Source of the DNA: an uncultured bacterium
GTDB lineage: Bacteria; Desulfobacterota; BSN033; UBA1163
Length of the DNA stretch: 64,000 nucleotides
Direction of reading: 5' to 3'
NCBI GenBank assembly: GCA_938002255.1
Contig: CALLAL010000006.1
Location: 1-64,000, forward strand
Shown: positions 16,217 to 25,481 of the stretch, in pieces
How positions within the stretch are numbered: position 1 is the first letter of the stretch
Layout: every line of letters begins with the position of its first letter
The notes under the pieces: model-generated
Database searches by the model: none
The model's input: only the letters and a program-made list of their open reading frames with translations
Told to the model about the DNA's origin: nothing
Made by a program: the position numbers and the translations under genes

Positions 16217-16978
16217 GTGCCAGGAATTGAATATGAAGAAAAGCGTATTCCCTGTCGTTTGATCATTTTCGATAAGGATGGGACGTTGATTGACTTTTCG
16301 GCAACCTGGGTTCCTTTGATTCAAAAACGAGTAGCCTTCCTCTTGAAACGATTGGGAAGAAATGGACCCTTAAGAGATTTTTTGTTGAAATCATGGGGAA
16401 TCGATCCTGTTAGTGGAAGAGTCGATCCGAGAGGTCCCTGTCCTGTTTCGCCCAGGTCAGATGAGATTGTCATCGGAACAATGGCCCTCTACCAGCATGG
16501 GTATCCGTGGGATGAAGCCAAACAATGGGTAGGGCAAGCCTTTGACCAGGCGGATGCTGATGGCGATTGGCGCCAAATGGTTGTACCCATCAAGGGCATC
16601 CAAACGATCCTCGCTCAGCTTAAAAAGGATGGGTTCAAAACAGCCCTGGCAACCAATGATGAACGAAAGGATACGGAGGCCATTCTCCACCACCTTGGCA
16701 TGGAGGACCTCTTTGATATGATCCTCTGCTGGGGTGAGGTCAACCCACCTAAGCCCGATCCTGAAACGATTTTTAAAATTTGTCGCACCCTTTCCGTTCG
16801 CCCCCAAGAGACTGCCATGGTTGGAGATTCGGTCACCGATATGATGATGGGAAAAAAAGCAGGGGTGGCCCTAACGATCGGGATTCTTGAAGGGGGTGTC
16901 ACTCCAAGAGAGGAGTTGGAGAAATTGGCCGATTTGGTAGTAGAATCTGTTAGGAATCTGACATTTTATCGGGATTAA
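16217..16978 (+). CDS. HAD-IA family hydrolase
   Basis: 253 residues with all four motifs: LIIFDKDGTLIDF (I), TALATNDERKD (II), PPKPDPE (III) and AMVGDSVTDMMMG (IV). C1-cap type, like phosphoglycolate or other sugar-phosphate phosphatases; the substrate is not determined. The start is GTG 16217 behind GGAGGTG (16207-16213). It diverges from the transketolase gene, with about 100 bases between the starts, so a shared promoter region is likely. Confidence 0.85.
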   Translation: MPGIEYEEKRIPCRLIIFDKDGTLIDFSATWVPLIQKRVAFLLKRLGRNGPLRDFLLKSWGIDPVSGRVDPRGPCPVSPRSDEIVIGTMALYQHGYPWDEAKQWVGQAFDQADADGDWRQMVVPIKGIQTILAQLKKDGFKTALATNDERKDTEAILHHLGMEDLFDMILCWGEVNPPKPDPETIFKICRTLSVRPQETAMVGDSVTDMMMGKKAGVALTIGILEGGVTPREELEKLADLVVESVRNLTFYRD

Positions 16979-17008
16979 TCTCTCAAGGGTTAAATCTTCT
17001 TTCTGGAG

Positions 17009-17042
17009 GTGGGGTCATCCTATTTTGTCGAGATGACCCCAC
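17009..17042. terminator. Hairpin between convergent genes
   Basis: GTGGGGTCATC (17009-17019) pairs perfectly with GATGACCCCAC (17032-17042) around a 12-base loop. It separates the converging HAD and ferredoxin genes. There is no T tract on either side, so it may be an RNA-stabilising or Rho-assisted end rather than a classical intrinsic terminator. Confidence 0.45.
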
Positions 17043-17096
17043 AACGCTCGCCCTCACTGATTCATGAAGTTCACATCCATTCGACTCAAAAAGAGA

Positions 17097-17882
17097 TTAA
17101 CGAGGATGGGCAAAGGTGCGTGGACGATTCACGCCTGGGGATTCCACCTCAGGTTTGATTTCGCCGCGGATTCCGATTCGCACCTTTTTCAATGGGATCT
17201 GTTTCCCTGAAGCTTCAATGGCATCCTCGGTCACCTTAACAAGGCCGAAACAACAAGGTACTTCCATAAAAGGCACGGTGACGCTCTTGATTGAATTTGC
17301 CTTAAAGATGGCGGTCAGTTTTTCTCGATAGAGCTGAATATCATCCAGTTTCGGACAGCCCACCACGACAGCCTTGCCCCTAAGAAAATCCTGATGGAAG
17401 TCGGGGTAAGCAAACGGAACGCAGTCAGCGGCGATCAATAAATCTGCCTCCTGAAAATAAGGGGCTTCAACTGGCACCAATTTCAGCTGAACGGGCCATT
17501 GCGTGAGTTGAGAAACCGATGATCCCTTTGGGCCGGAGTTCACACTGGGTTGGGGAGCCTGGAACTGTAGCACTCTTGATGAAGGACATCCTGTAAATTC
17601 AGGTTGGGGCTTCGGCTGAAAAATTGGAATAGCCTCTTTCTGTTTGTGGAGATGGATTTCCACTGCCTTTTCATCGAATTCTTCCGCCTCTCTTTCGATA
17701 ATCCGAATGGCGTCTTCAGGGCAATGTCCGAGACAGGCTCCTAAGCCATCACAGAATTTGTCAGTGATCAGTTTTGCCTTTCCGTTAACAATTTGCAAAG
17801 CTCCTTCAGCGCAGTTTGGAATACAGAGGCCGCACCCCGTACATTTTTCTTCGTCAATTTGAACGATCTTTCGTATTGCCAT
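17097..17882 (-). CDS. Ferredoxin-domain protein of the Hcp-associated type
   Basis: 261 residues. N-terminal 4Fe-4S domain: CTGCGLCIPNC (cluster 1) and CDGLGACLGHCPEDAI (cluster 2, with altered spacing). After a Pro/Gln-rich linker (about 95-120), the C-terminal half has conserved cysteines in ADCVPFAYPDFH, VVGCPKLDD and VPCCFGL, suggesting another metal site. Proteins with this order are widespread in anaerobes and are often encoded with hybrid cluster protein. It is probably a cytoplasmic electron carrier in nitric-oxide or nitrosative stress response. An FNR/CRP-like palindrome lies 62 bases upstream of the start. Confidence 0.8.
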   Translation of the reverse strand: MAIRKIVQIDEEKCTGCGLCIPNCAEGALQIVNGKAKLITDKFCDGLGACLGHCPEDAIRIIEREAEEFDEKAVEIHLHKQKEAIPIFQPKPQPEFTGCPSSRVLQFQAPQPSVNSGPKGSSVSQLTQWPVQLKLVPVEAPYFQEADLLIAADCVPFAYPDFHQDFLRGKAVVVGCPKLDDIQLYREKLTAIFKANSIKSVTVPFMEVPCCFGLVKVTEDAIEASGKQIPLKKVRIGIRGEIKPEVESPGVNRPRTFAHPR

Positions 17883-17943
17883 GGTCCCATCCTCCTTTAG
17901 GTTAATTTTAATTAAACGATAATAGGTTTTAAAACCTTTTGCA

Positions 17944-17957
17944 TTGATTTAAGTCAA
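17944..17957 (-). promoter_or_regulatory. FNR/CRP-family operator (copy 1)
   Basis: TTGATTTAAGTCAA on the plus strand (TTGACTTAAATCAA read toward the gene), one mismatch from the perfect palindrome at 46663 and 50682. A TATTAT at 17919-17924 could be the -10 element, 19 bases beyond the box. A second palindrome AGGTTTTAAAACCT lies at 17924-17937. Confidence 0.65.
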
Positions 17958-18049
17958 AAGATAAAAACTTTTATAACTTCATCAAATGACGACATTTAAT
18001 CAAACCCAATCCTGTCACCGCCTATAAAAAATTTGATCTGGCTTCCAAA

Positions 18050-18358
18050 AATGGAGAAATCTTTCTTGTTCACCATTATTTCTTAGCCGAAGGTGCTGCG
18101 CTATTTCAGGCGAGATGAAGGGTTACTTCCGCTCTTCTCTATTTGGAGGATGCGAAATCGTTTGAAGTGGAATGGATGGATATGGCATTGCATGAAAGGG
18201 CCATTACGGAGTTCGAAAAGATTCAAAATCGAGGGGTCACTTTTTGGGATTGCATGAGTTTTGTCGTAATGAGAAGGAGAGGCGTGAAAATCCTGTTGGC
18301 TTTTGACCCTGATTTTCAAAGCCAAGGTTTTTCCCTGTATGGATCGTTTTGGGTTTGA
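18050..18358 (+). pseudogene. VapC-like PIN domain remnant
   Basis: A frame with a TGA near 18116 reads as a PIN nuclease: a helix-rich N-terminal piece (LAEGAALFQAR), then after the stop VTSALLYLEDAKSFEVEWMDMALHERA, IQNRGVTFWDCMSFVVMRRRGV and ALLAFDPDF-like LLAFDPDFQSQGF. The Asp of DCMSFVVM and of FDPDF are the late PIN acidic residues. The N-terminal catalytic Asp region is missing and there is no antitoxin gene. It is an inactive toxin remnant. Confidence 0.55.
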
Positions 18359-18515
18359 GAGATTGCAAATTTCAAAATTTTCTTCAAGGAAACTGCCATG
18401 AAAGTTTTACCCTCCCCTGAGGTATTTTTAGAGAGATGCTCAAGACGGAGGGTGACCTGAATCCTTTGATCTTCATGCTCGCGATGAACGCCATCGGGAG
18501 TTTGATTCGCAGCCT
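18359..18515. other. Gene-free stretch next to PIN remnant
   Basis: No gene or motif recognised between the PIN remnant and the segment repeated at 51.57 kb. Likely decayed sequence. Confidence 0.4.
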
Positions 18516-18755
18516 CTATAGGACACCCAAAGGTTCGCCTCCAAGCCTTTCTGAACAGATCGCTCCTGCTCGTATCAATAGAGATGATGCAATATCTGGG
18601 GGAATGAAGGGGACCGGGTTTAGCCTGCGCGGGAATTTGGTCCGTTTTTCGTCGATTTTAGTGCCGGGGTAGATCTTGAAATCTGCCACCGATACAACCC
18701 CAAGGCTGATGAAAACCATGACAATCACAAAGACTGTATTTCTCAATCGTTTCAT
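18516..18755 (-). CDS. Small exported or membrane-anchored protein, possibly partial
   Basis: 79 residues from ATG 18755. An N-terminal helix (VFVIVMVFISLGVVSVA, about 8-24) is a good signal peptide or anchor after basic KRLRN. The rest is basic and Pro-rich, and the last 25 codons lie in a segment that recurs at 51.57 kb (SERL.GE pattern). So the C-terminus probably comes from a repeat insertion. Function unknown. Confidence 0.35.
   Translation of the reverse strand: MKRLRNTVFVIVMVFISLGVVSVADFKIYPGTKIDEKRTKFPRRLNPVPFIPPDIASSLLIRAGAICSERLGGEPLGVL
18534..18602 (-). repeat. Dispersed 69-bp repeat, copy 1
   Basis: About 79% identical by eye to 51570-51638, with many differences at third codon positions when read on the minus strand (DIASSLLIRAGAICSERLGGE here; DVASFLFKRARAIRSERLQGE there). 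The pattern suggests both are pieces of one formerly coding element. Confidence 0.5.
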
Positions 18756-18871
18756 TCTAAGTCTTCTAATTTTAATGGGATTTTCGTTCTTCAAGCCTTC
18801 TATGGACGGAGAGTGAATAGACATATACATCTACATCCTCCGTAAAAAATTTAATCCTATTTTAAATGGGA

Positions 18872-19213
18872 TCAAATGCTGCTCTGTCTTTCGGCGAAAT
18901 CGCCGACCACGGGGAGTTTGTATTTTTCTCCTTGAAAGGCCTTAAACATGAGGAAGAGCCAGAGGAGCAGGGTCAGGATTGAGAGAATGAGGGAAAAAAT
19001 CCATCCGATCACAGGGATCACTCCAAGAATGATCATGGCTACGAAGAGGGGCAGAAAGATGGCAAGGGACTGGGCTGCGTGAAACCGAACGAACTTGTTC
19101 TCCCTCTCAAGGGCAAGGAAAATAATTCCGGATATCCATCCCAGAACATAAGATAACAATGCCTCAATATTTTCATCCATCCCCAGTGACGTCTTGTTTT
19201 TTGAATTTTCCAT
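18872..19213 (-). CDS. DUF4870 family small membrane protein
   Basis: 113 residues with a short polar N-terminus and three hydrophobic helices (about 18-35, 50-70, 75-95). The family pattern is clear: ALLSYVLGWISGIIFLALERENKFVRFHAAQSL near the start and MFKAFQGEKYKLPVVGDFAE at the end. Inner-membrane protein of unknown function. Confidence 0.85.
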   Translation of the reverse strand: MENSKNKTSLGMDENIEALLSYVLGWISGIIFLALERENKFVRFHAAQSLAIFLPLFVAMIILGVIPVIGWIFSLILSILTLLLWLFLMFKAFQGEKYKLPVVGDFAERQSSI

Positions 19214-19363
19214 CCTGTTGACCTCGCGCTCGACTTGATTTTTATTCTAGGAAACTCATAAAGACGATTCAATGACTCTATTGGATACCAAACTGTTTGT
19301 AAAAGGTCAAGTGAAAAAACTTTCTTTTTATGGTAAAGGTAACAGCAAGAAGGAGGAGGGACG

Positions 19364-20233
19364 ATGTCCTGGCAGGCGCTGGCAGCGGTGATTTTTTGGG
19401 GGTTTTCGTTTATCGCCACGAAGGTAGCATTGCGGGAAGTCCATCCCTTCACTCTTTTGACTCTACGTTATGCGATCGGTGCCTTCATGCTTCTTTCGGT
19501 GCAATTGATCCGGGACAGCGATTTCTTTAGAGGGTTCTCCTCTCGGGATTGGTTATCCATCTTCATCCTCTCTGCTCTTGGAATTTCTGGCCTTGGCCTG
19601 CTCCAAGCCTACGGACTCCTTTATACCACCGCCATTAATACCGGATGGATTATTGCGATCAATCCCATTCTGATCGCCCTTTTTGGACGGTTCTTTCTCG
19701 GTGAGGCCATTACAGGTAAAAAGGGCTTTGGGATCCTCTTAGGGTTTTTGGGAATCTTTCTGATTATCTCGAAAGGGTCGATTTCATTCTCCCTCTTTCA
19801 ATTCGCATCCACCTATGGGGATCTCCTGGTCTTGGCCAGTGTAGTTGCCTGGAGCCTATTTACCATTGGGGGAAAAAGTTTCCTCTTTCGATTTCCTCCT
19901 TTAGCCATCGTAACCAGCATGATGGTCTTAGGCTGTTTGTTTGTGCTTCCTTTGAGCCTTTTCAAGGGAGAGTGGAATAACCTCCTCTCTATTTCTCCCC
20001 ACGCCTGGATGGGCATCTTCTTTTTAGGATTTTTCTGCTCAGGACTGGGTTATCTCTTCTGGTATTCGGCTCTTGAGACAAGAGATTCTGGAGTCATCGG
20101 CGTCTATCTTTATCTGGAGCCATTTGTAACTCTCATCGGGTCCGTCCTCTTGTTGCATGAAAAGATTCTGTGGATTACGATGGTGGGGGGAGGGATGACC
20201 CTTGCCGGTGTCTATCTGGCAACCAGAAAATAA
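19364..20233 (+). CDS. DMT superfamily (EamA) transporter
   Basis: 289 residues, ten predicted helices made of two EamA repeats (about 5-135 and 150-287). The first begins LAAVIFWGFSFIATKVALRE, the second SVVAWSLFTIGGKSFL; the ends have the usual GVYLYLEPFVTLIGSVLLLHE and GGGMTLAGVYLATRK. Exporter of a small metabolite; substrate unknown. AAGGAGGAGG precedes ATG 19364. Confidence 0.87.
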   Translation: MSWQALAAVIFWGFSFIATKVALREVHPFTLLTLRYAIGAFMLLSVQLIRDSDFFRGFSSRDWLSIFILSALGISGLGLLQAYGLLYTTAINTGWIIAINPILIALFGRFFLGEAITGKKGFGILLGFLGIFLIISKGSISFSLFQFASTYGDLLVLASVVAWSLFTIGGKSFLFRFPPLAIVTSMMVLGCLFVLPLSLFKGEWNNLLSISPHAWMGIFFLGFFCSGLGYLFWYSALETRDSGVIGVYLYLEPFVTLIGSVLLLHEKILWITMVGGGMTLAGVYLATRK

Positions 20234-20411
20234 GTCTTAGATTGATAGGTAACGCTGATGCCATTCCCCGAAAAATGGATTTTGCTCCCGAAAGAATATC
20301 AAGAGAAAGGGAGAAAAGGGGGAGACGGTTAGAGAAAAAAATGATTGGATGAAGGATAGTGTAAGATGGTGTGTGTCAATAGAGAGTGAGGGGGTTGGAT
20401 GCATTGACGTA

Positions 20412-20440
20412 TTGACAGGACTTGGGATTGGTGTTATCAA
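20412..20440 (+). promoter_or_regulatory. Sigma-70-like promoter of the cold-shock gene
   Basis: TTGACA (20412-20417), 17-base spacer, TATCAA (20435-20440). It lies 39 bases before the TTG start of the cold-shock gene. Confidence 0.5.
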
Positions 20441-20478
20441 ACCCACTTGAAAAATCAAGAGTGAAGGAGGAGCATCGG

Positions 20479-20682
20479 TTGGCTAAGGGAAAGGTGAAAT
20501 GGTTTGATGCGAAAAAAGGGTACGGCTTTATCAAACAAACAGAAGGTCGCGATGTCTTTGTTCACTTTTCAGGGATTCTCAGTGAGGGATTTAAATCCCT
20601 GCGGGCTGGTGAAGAAGTGGAGTTTGAAATTTCAGATGGGCCCAAAGGGCCTCAAGCCGTCAAGGTGTTGAAGGTCAATTGA
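20479..20682 (+). CDS. Cold-shock domain protein
   Basis: 67 residues, the normal CspA size. It opens [19 protein letters not shown] (RNP1 KGYGFI) followed by [10 protein letters not shown] (RNP2 VFVHF). It binds single-stranded RNA or DNA as an RNA chaperone. The start is TTG 20479, eight bases after AAGGAGG (20464-20470); the upstream codons in frame are not conserved. Confidence 0.9.
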   Translation: MAKGKVKWFDAKKGYGFIKQTEGRDVFVHFSGILSEGFKSLRAGEEVEFEISDGPKGPQAVKVLKVN

Positions 20683-20872
20683 TTTGCTCTCCATTCTAAT
20701 TATTAAGCCCTAATCTCAAAATACCACGTCATACAACCCAGCATTTCGAGCCTTTGGATGATGCAAAGGCTCTTCAAGAACACCCGTCTGCCTTGGTCCT
20801 CTGCAGGTTCAGGTTTGGGATCAAGATGTCCTCCGTTGACTTTTCAGAAGAGGGTCGATTAAATTTAGCGAT

Positions 20873-22639
20873 GTGGAAAAAGAAGGATTGCGATCATTCA
20901 GGACTCTCCGCGAAGACCTTTTTAGGAATCGTTGGAGTATCCTGATCGGGCTTGTTGCCCTTGTTGTTGTTGATATCCTTCAGCTTCTCATCCCGAGGGT
21001 GATCAAATATGCCATTGATGATCTCACCTCTGGGGACCTCGGCTCTTCCCATCTTCTTTTCTACGGTCTTCAAATTTTTATTCTGGCTCTGGGTGTTGGT
21101 GGATTTCGATATATCTGGAGATACCTTCTCCTGGGGGCATCACGCCGCATCGAAAAAAGTCTGAGGGATCGTTTCTTCCTTCATCTCCAAACGCTTTCCC
21201 CATCCTATTTCTCGCGGACCAAGGTCGGAGATCTGATGGCTCATGCCATGAATGATATCGAATCCGTTCGGATGGCGATGGCCCTGGGGATTGTTTTTTT
21301 AGTTGACACCATCATTTTGGGTCTTTTGGCCCTCTTTTTCATGATTTACATTCACCCTTTATTAACCGTTTATGCTGTTCTCCCCATGCCCTTCATTACC
21401 GTCATCACCTTCGTCTTTAGCAGATTAGTTCATAAACGATATGAAACGGTTCAAAAAACCTTTGCCAATCTGACCGAAAGGGTAAGAGAGTCCATTGCCG
21501 GAATCCGGATCATCCGTGCCTATGTGAAAGAAGCGATCGAGAGGGAAAAACTGGCAAACATCAGCCAGGAATTTATCAAAAGGAATATAGGACTAACTCA
21601 GATCTGGGGGATGTTTTTCCCTCTCCTTCTTTTTCTCTCCAATCTTTCCATGGCCCTGGTTCTCTATCTTGGAGGAAGACTCACCATCCTTCAGTCCATT
21701 TCGACAGGGGATTTTGTTGCTTTTATGAGTTATCTGGGAATGTTTGTATGGCCAATGATGGCTCTGGGTTGGGCGATCAATATGATTCAGCGTGGAGCCG
21801 CCTCAATGGGACGCATCAATAAGATTTTTGCTGAGAGACCCGAAATTGATGATGCCCTGGCCGTTTCAGGCCCTTACTCTCTTCGGGGAGGCATTGAAAT
21901 CCGGGGATTGACGCTTGCCCATGGACATGGAGGCGATCCACTTCTCATCGAAATTCGTCTAAACATCGAACCCGGAGAAAAAATAGCACTCGTCGGTCGA
22001 ACAGGGGCTGGTAAGACGGTTTTATGCCACCTTCTCGTGAGAATGTTGGAGTCACCCCAGGGAACGATCTTTTATGATGGGGTAGAGATCCACCGCATTC
22101 CCCTTAAAGAATTGAGAAGGGATATCGCTTTTGTTCCTCAGGACACCTTTCTTTTTTCGGATACCGTTCGTGAAAATATCGCAATGGGGCGGCCCGATGC
22201 TTCAGCCCGGGAGGTAGAAGAAGCAGCAAGACTTGCCCAGATCTATGATGAAATTGTTGGATTCCCTGCAGGAATGGAGACCGTCATCGGCGAAAAAGGT
22301 ATCACGCTTTCTGGTGGCCAGAGACAACGCATTGCCATCGCCAGAGCCATTCTGATGAATTCGCCGATCTTTATTCTTGATGATGGGCTTTCCTCGGTTG
22401 ACCTCCAAACCGAGGAACGGATCCTTGAGGGGTTGGAAAAGTTTCTTATCGGGAAAACCTCTCTCCTTGTTACCCATCGTGTGGCTCCCCTTCGAAGGGC
22501 AGACCGAATCATTGTTCTGGATCAGGGAAGAGTTGTAGAGATGGGAGATCATGCCACTCTCCTCTCCAGGGGAGGGATCTATGCAAAACTTTATTGGGAG
22601 AGGGAGATGGAAGAGGAGATCGAAAAGGGAAAATTCTAA
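20873..22639 (+). CDS. ABC exporter half with degenerate ATP site
   Basis: 588 residues: six-helix exporter membrane domain (about 15-310) and nucleotide-binding domain with Walker A GRTGAGKTV, Q-loop FVPQDTF, signature LSGGQ and Walker B FILDDGLSSVD. The catalytic Glu after Walker B is Asp (LDD). That substitution marks one half of heterodimeric exporters (TM287/288 type); the partner is the next gene. Lipid-linked or drug-like substrates are usual. The start is GTG 20873 with a weak AGAGGG upstream, so it is not certain. Confidence 0.87.
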   Translation: MEKEGLRSFRTLREDLFRNRWSILIGLVALVVVDILQLLIPRVIKYAIDDLTSGDLGSSHLLFYGLQIFILALGVGGFRYIWRYLLLGASRRIEKSLRDRFFLHLQTLSPSYFSRTKVGDLMAHAMNDIESVRMAMALGIVFLVDTIILGLLALFFMIYIHPLLTVYAVLPMPFITVITFVFSRLVHKRYETVQKTFANLTERVRESIAGIRIIRAYVKEAIEREKLANISQEFIKRNIGLTQIWGMFFPLLLFLSNLSMALVLYLGGRLTILQSISTGDFVAFMSYLGMFVWPMMALGWAINMIQRGAASMGRINKIFAERPEIDDALAVSGPYSLRGGIEIRGLTLAHGHGGDPLLIEIRLNIEPGEKIALVGRTGAGKTVLCHLLVRMLESPQGTIFYDGVEIHRIPLKELRRDIAFVPQDTFLFSDTVRENIAMGRPDASAREVEEAARLAQIYDEIVGFPAGMETVIGEKGITLSGGQRQRIAIARAILMNSPIFILDDGLSSVDLQTEERILEGLEKFLIGKTSLLVTHRVAPLRRADRIIVLDQGRVVEMGDHATLLSRGGIYAKLYWEREMEEEIEKGKF

Positions 22640-22682
22640 ATTCGAAGCATGATTTTCCATGTTCGGATTGCTGGGTTAAACA

Positions 22683-24809
22683 ATGTACGCTGATTTTGGG
22701 TATATGGAAGAGGGGAAGTTGGGGAAGCCCTACGACCTCAAGTTGATGATTCGGCTGGGGGCTTTTCTCAAGCGTTACTGGTTCTTGATGAGCCTTTCCT
22801 TGCTCCTCGTCCTCTGTATGGCTGGTCTTGATCTGGTCATTCCCTATTTAACCAAAGAGGCGATTGACCTGTATATTCTAAACAGTGCCAGAGAAGTAAT
22901 CCTTCGCCGAGACAACTCTCCTGAAGAGATACGGTTTCTTCAACATGTTGAGGATCGGCTCATTCCGATGAGAATGGAGAACCGCTTTCTTCTTCCATCG
23001 GATGCTTTCAGGTCGATGGACCGAAGAGAAATTATTTTTTTGCAAAAGGCAGGTCTGCTTACTGAAAACCGTTACTACCTCTTCATCCCCAAACGTCTCG
23101 AAGAGGAAGCCTTGCCCCTCAAATATCCTGACATTTTTGATAGAAGCGGTCGCTATATTTATCTCCCTCTGGAGAGGGTGAAAGTATTGGAGAGGGAGGA
23201 TCAGCTTCTCATTAGAGAAGGGGATATTGAAGGGGTTTTACGTATTGCCCTCCTCATGGTCATCATCTTGGCCCTCCATTTCGGATTAAATTTCTTTCAA
23301 GTTTATACCATGGAAGTGGCGGGTCAAAAGATGATGCATGACCTTCGGATCAAAGTTTTCACTCACCTTCAAACCCTTTCCATTTCCTTTTTTGACAGAA
23401 ATCCTGTGGGAAGACTGGTTACACGACTTACCAATGATATCCAGAATGTCCATGAAATGTTCACCTCCGTTCTTGTCAATCTCTTCCGCGATGTTCTCTT
23501 GTTGATAGGAGTCATCGCCATCCTGCTTCATCTTCACAAGGAGATGGCCCTTCTGTCTTTTTCCATGGTTCCTCTCATTTTTATTACGACCCTCTTCTTC
23601 AGTCGGTTAGCCAGAGAGGCGTTTCGAGAGATTCGTTTTAAGGTAGCCCAGATGAATAGTTTCCTCCAGGAGAGTTTATCAGGCATTCAAGTCGTACAAC
23701 TGTTCAGGAGAGAAGCAGCAAATGGGAAGAAGTTTGAGAAAATCAATGAAGCTCATTACTTAGCGAATATGAGACAGATCACCATTTATGCCTTCTTTGT
23801 TCCGCTGGTCGAAATTTTAAGCTCAGGAGCCACAGGATTCCTCATCTGGTATGGGGGAGGCAAGGTTCTGCAAGAAGCCATTAGCCTTGGGGTTCTTGTT
23901 GCCTTTCTCTCTTATATACGGATGTTTTTCCAGCCCATTCGGGACCTTTCGGAAAAGTATAATATCCTCCAATCCGCGATGGCTTCTCTCGAAAGAATCT
24001 TTGGTCTCTTGGATCAAGAGACCAACATCACGTTGCCAGGCTCGCCGGTTCGAGGAACCCTGAGGGGGCATATCGAGTTCCAGCAGGTCTCTTTTTCCTA
24101 CAATGGAAAAGATCGGGTCCTCCAGGATATCACCTTCTCTGTATCAGAAGGAGAGACGGTCGCTCTTGTCGGAGCTACCGGTGCTGGAAAGACATCCCTT
24201 CTTCACCTCATCGAACGGTTTTATGAGCCGGAAGAAGGGAGGATTCTCGTGGATGGGGTTGATATTCGTGAGAGGGATATCTCTGAACTCCGTTCACAGA
24301 TAGGCTTGGTCATGCAGGATACGTTTCTTTTCGCTGGCACCATCGAGGAGAATATCCGGTTAGGGGATCCTCATGCCAACGGGGAAAGGGTCAGAGAAGT
24401 GGCTCGGGCCGTCAATGCAGATCAATTTATTATACGATTGGTCAATGGATATCAGACCATGGTGGGAGAAGGGGGAGAGGTGCTTTCGGCAGGCCAAAGG
24501 CAACTTTTAGCATTTGCGAGAGCCCTTTACACTGACCCAAAAATTCTGATCCTGGATGAGGCAACCTCTCATGTGGATCCTGAGACTGAACGGTTAATTC
24601 AGGAGGGTTTGAAACGATTGCTTCAAGGGAGAACAGCGATCGTGATCGCCCATCGTCTCTCAACGATTCAAGACGCAGATCGGATCATTTTGCTTCATAA
24701 AGGAAGAATTCTGGAAACTGGCACTCATGAGGCTTTAATGAAAAAGCAAGGGCTTTATTACCGATTGTTTCAGATTCAGTTCGGCGTCAATCAATGGATC
24801 GCCCGGTAG
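22683..24809 (+). CDS. ABC exporter half with canonical ATP site
   Basis: 708 residues. The membrane domain carries an insert of about 110 mostly charged residues between the first two helices (about 65-185), absent in the partner. NBD: Walker A GATGAGKTS, signature written LSAGQ, Walker B ILILDEATSHVD with catalytic Glu, and H-loop IVIAHRLS. Together with the upstream gene (44-base gap) it forms a heterodimer in the inner membrane. The large insert probably faces the periplasm and could bind a partner. ATG 22683 lacks a clear ribosome site. Confidence 0.87.
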   Translation: MYADFGYMEEGKLGKPYDLKLMIRLGAFLKRYWFLMSLSLLLVLCMAGLDLVIPYLTKEAIDLYILNSAREVILRRDNSPEEIRFLQHVEDRLIPMRMENRFLLPSDAFRSMDRREIIFLQKAGLLTENRYYLFIPKRLEEEALPLKYPDIFDRSGRYIYLPLERVKVLEREDQLLIREGDIEGVLRIALLMVIILALHFGLNFFQVYTMEVAGQKMMHDLRIKVFTHLQTLSISFFDRNPVGRLVTRLTNDIQNVHEMFTSVLVNLFRDVLLLIGVIAILLHLHKEMALLSFSMVPLIFITTLFFSRLAREAFREIRFKVAQMNSFLQESLSGIQVVQLFRREAANGKKFEKINEAHYLANMRQITIYAFFVPLVEILSSGATGFLIWYGGGKVLQEAISLGVLVAFLSYIRMFFQPIRDLSEKYNILQSAMASLERIFGLLDQETNITLPGSPVRGTLRGHIEFQQVSFSYNGKDRVLQDITFSVSEGETVALVGATGAGKTSLLHLIERFYEPEEGRILVDGVDIRERDISELRSQIGLVMQDTFLFAGTIEENIRLGDPHANGERVREVARAVNADQFIIRLVNGYQTMVGEGGEVLSAGQRQLLAFARALYTDPKILILDEATSHVDPETERLIQEGLKRLLQGRTAIVIAHRLSTIQDADRIILLHKGRILETGTHEALMKKQGLYYRLFQIQFGVNQWIAR

Positions 24810-24919
24810 ATTTTTCGGCTGATGACCTAAACCCAGGTTCAACCTTTTTGGAGGAGGGGACAGCGAGCCTCGAATGCTGGTTGACAAAGTAAATGCCCGT
24901 ATCCTATAAAGGGAGTGAT

Positions 24920-25129
24920 ATGAAGGAAGATGAAGAGATTCAACCTCAAATTCCAGAGGAAGAGAGGAGGCGGGCCATTGACCTCAACCTTCTCTTTCCG
25001 GGAAAAGATTATGATTTAAATCGTCTCTTTCCTGATGAAGAGACTAAAAGATTACTCCATGATTTAAAACGGAATAAGAGGGAAATTGACCGTTTTATCA
25101 AAAGCCTAAATATTGAGGAGGAGGAGTAA
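24920..25129 (+). CDS. Small acidic/basic helical protein, unknown
   Basis: 69 residues, very rich in Glu, Arg, Lys and Leu, with a repeated LNLLFPGKDYDLNRLFPDEE pair. No family is recognised. ATG 24920 is preceded by GGGAGTG. It overlaps by adjacency the zinc-ribbon gene (stop then start with no gap), so translational coupling is likely. Confidence 0.6.
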   Translation: MKEDEEIQPQIPEEERRRAIDLNLLFPGKDYDLNRLFPDEETKRLLHDLKRNKREIDRFIKSLNIEEEE

Positions 25130-25357
25130 ATGAAATGCCCCCATTGTGAGGCGATCATCCCTTTTCTTCTCTGCGGGAAATGTGGAGAGTCAATTCCTGA
25201 AAAGAGCAACTATTGCTGCTGGTGTGGGAGCCAAGTTTCTCCCAAAGAGGAACAAGGGGATTTTTCAACTCGAGTGTTATGCCGTGATGGAACCTGTATC
25301 GGGGTCATCAATGATTTGGGGGTTTGTAACATCTGTGGAAAGCCTCTGGTTGGGTAA
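25130..25357 (+). CDS. Zinc-ribbon protein
   Basis: 75 residues with four CxxC knuckles (MKCPHCE, LCGKCGE, YCCWCGS, VCNICGK) plus a Cys pair CRDGTC. It looks like a double zinc ribbon, probably a small metal- or protein-binding adaptor. GAGGAGGAG directly before ATG 25130 is a strong ribosome site, shared with the end of the previous gene. Confidence 0.68.
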   Translation: MKCPHCEAIIPFLLCGKCGESIPEKSNYCCWCGSQVSPKEEQGDFSTRVLCRDGTCIGVINDLGVCNICGKPLVG

Positions 25358-25409
25358 AGAAGCTCAGGACTCTTTTAAAATTGCATGGTAAATCATGGGG
25401 TTGGATCAA

Positions 25410-25438
25410 TTGACAGATGGACTTCAAGTGATTAACTT
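25410..25438 (+). promoter_or_regulatory. Possible promoter of lon
   Basis: TTGACA (25410-25415), 17-base spacer, TAACTT (25433-25438, weak). It lies about 45 bases before the lon start. No heat-shock (CIRCE) element was seen. Confidence 0.35.
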
Positions 25439-25481
25439 ATGGGTAACAGAACGAATCCTATGATGGATGAGGAGGTTTTTT

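Noticed and set aside
18050-18358. Intact toxin-antitoxin module
   Set aside because: The PIN gene is broken by a stop, lacks its N-terminal catalytic part, and no antitoxin frame precedes it.
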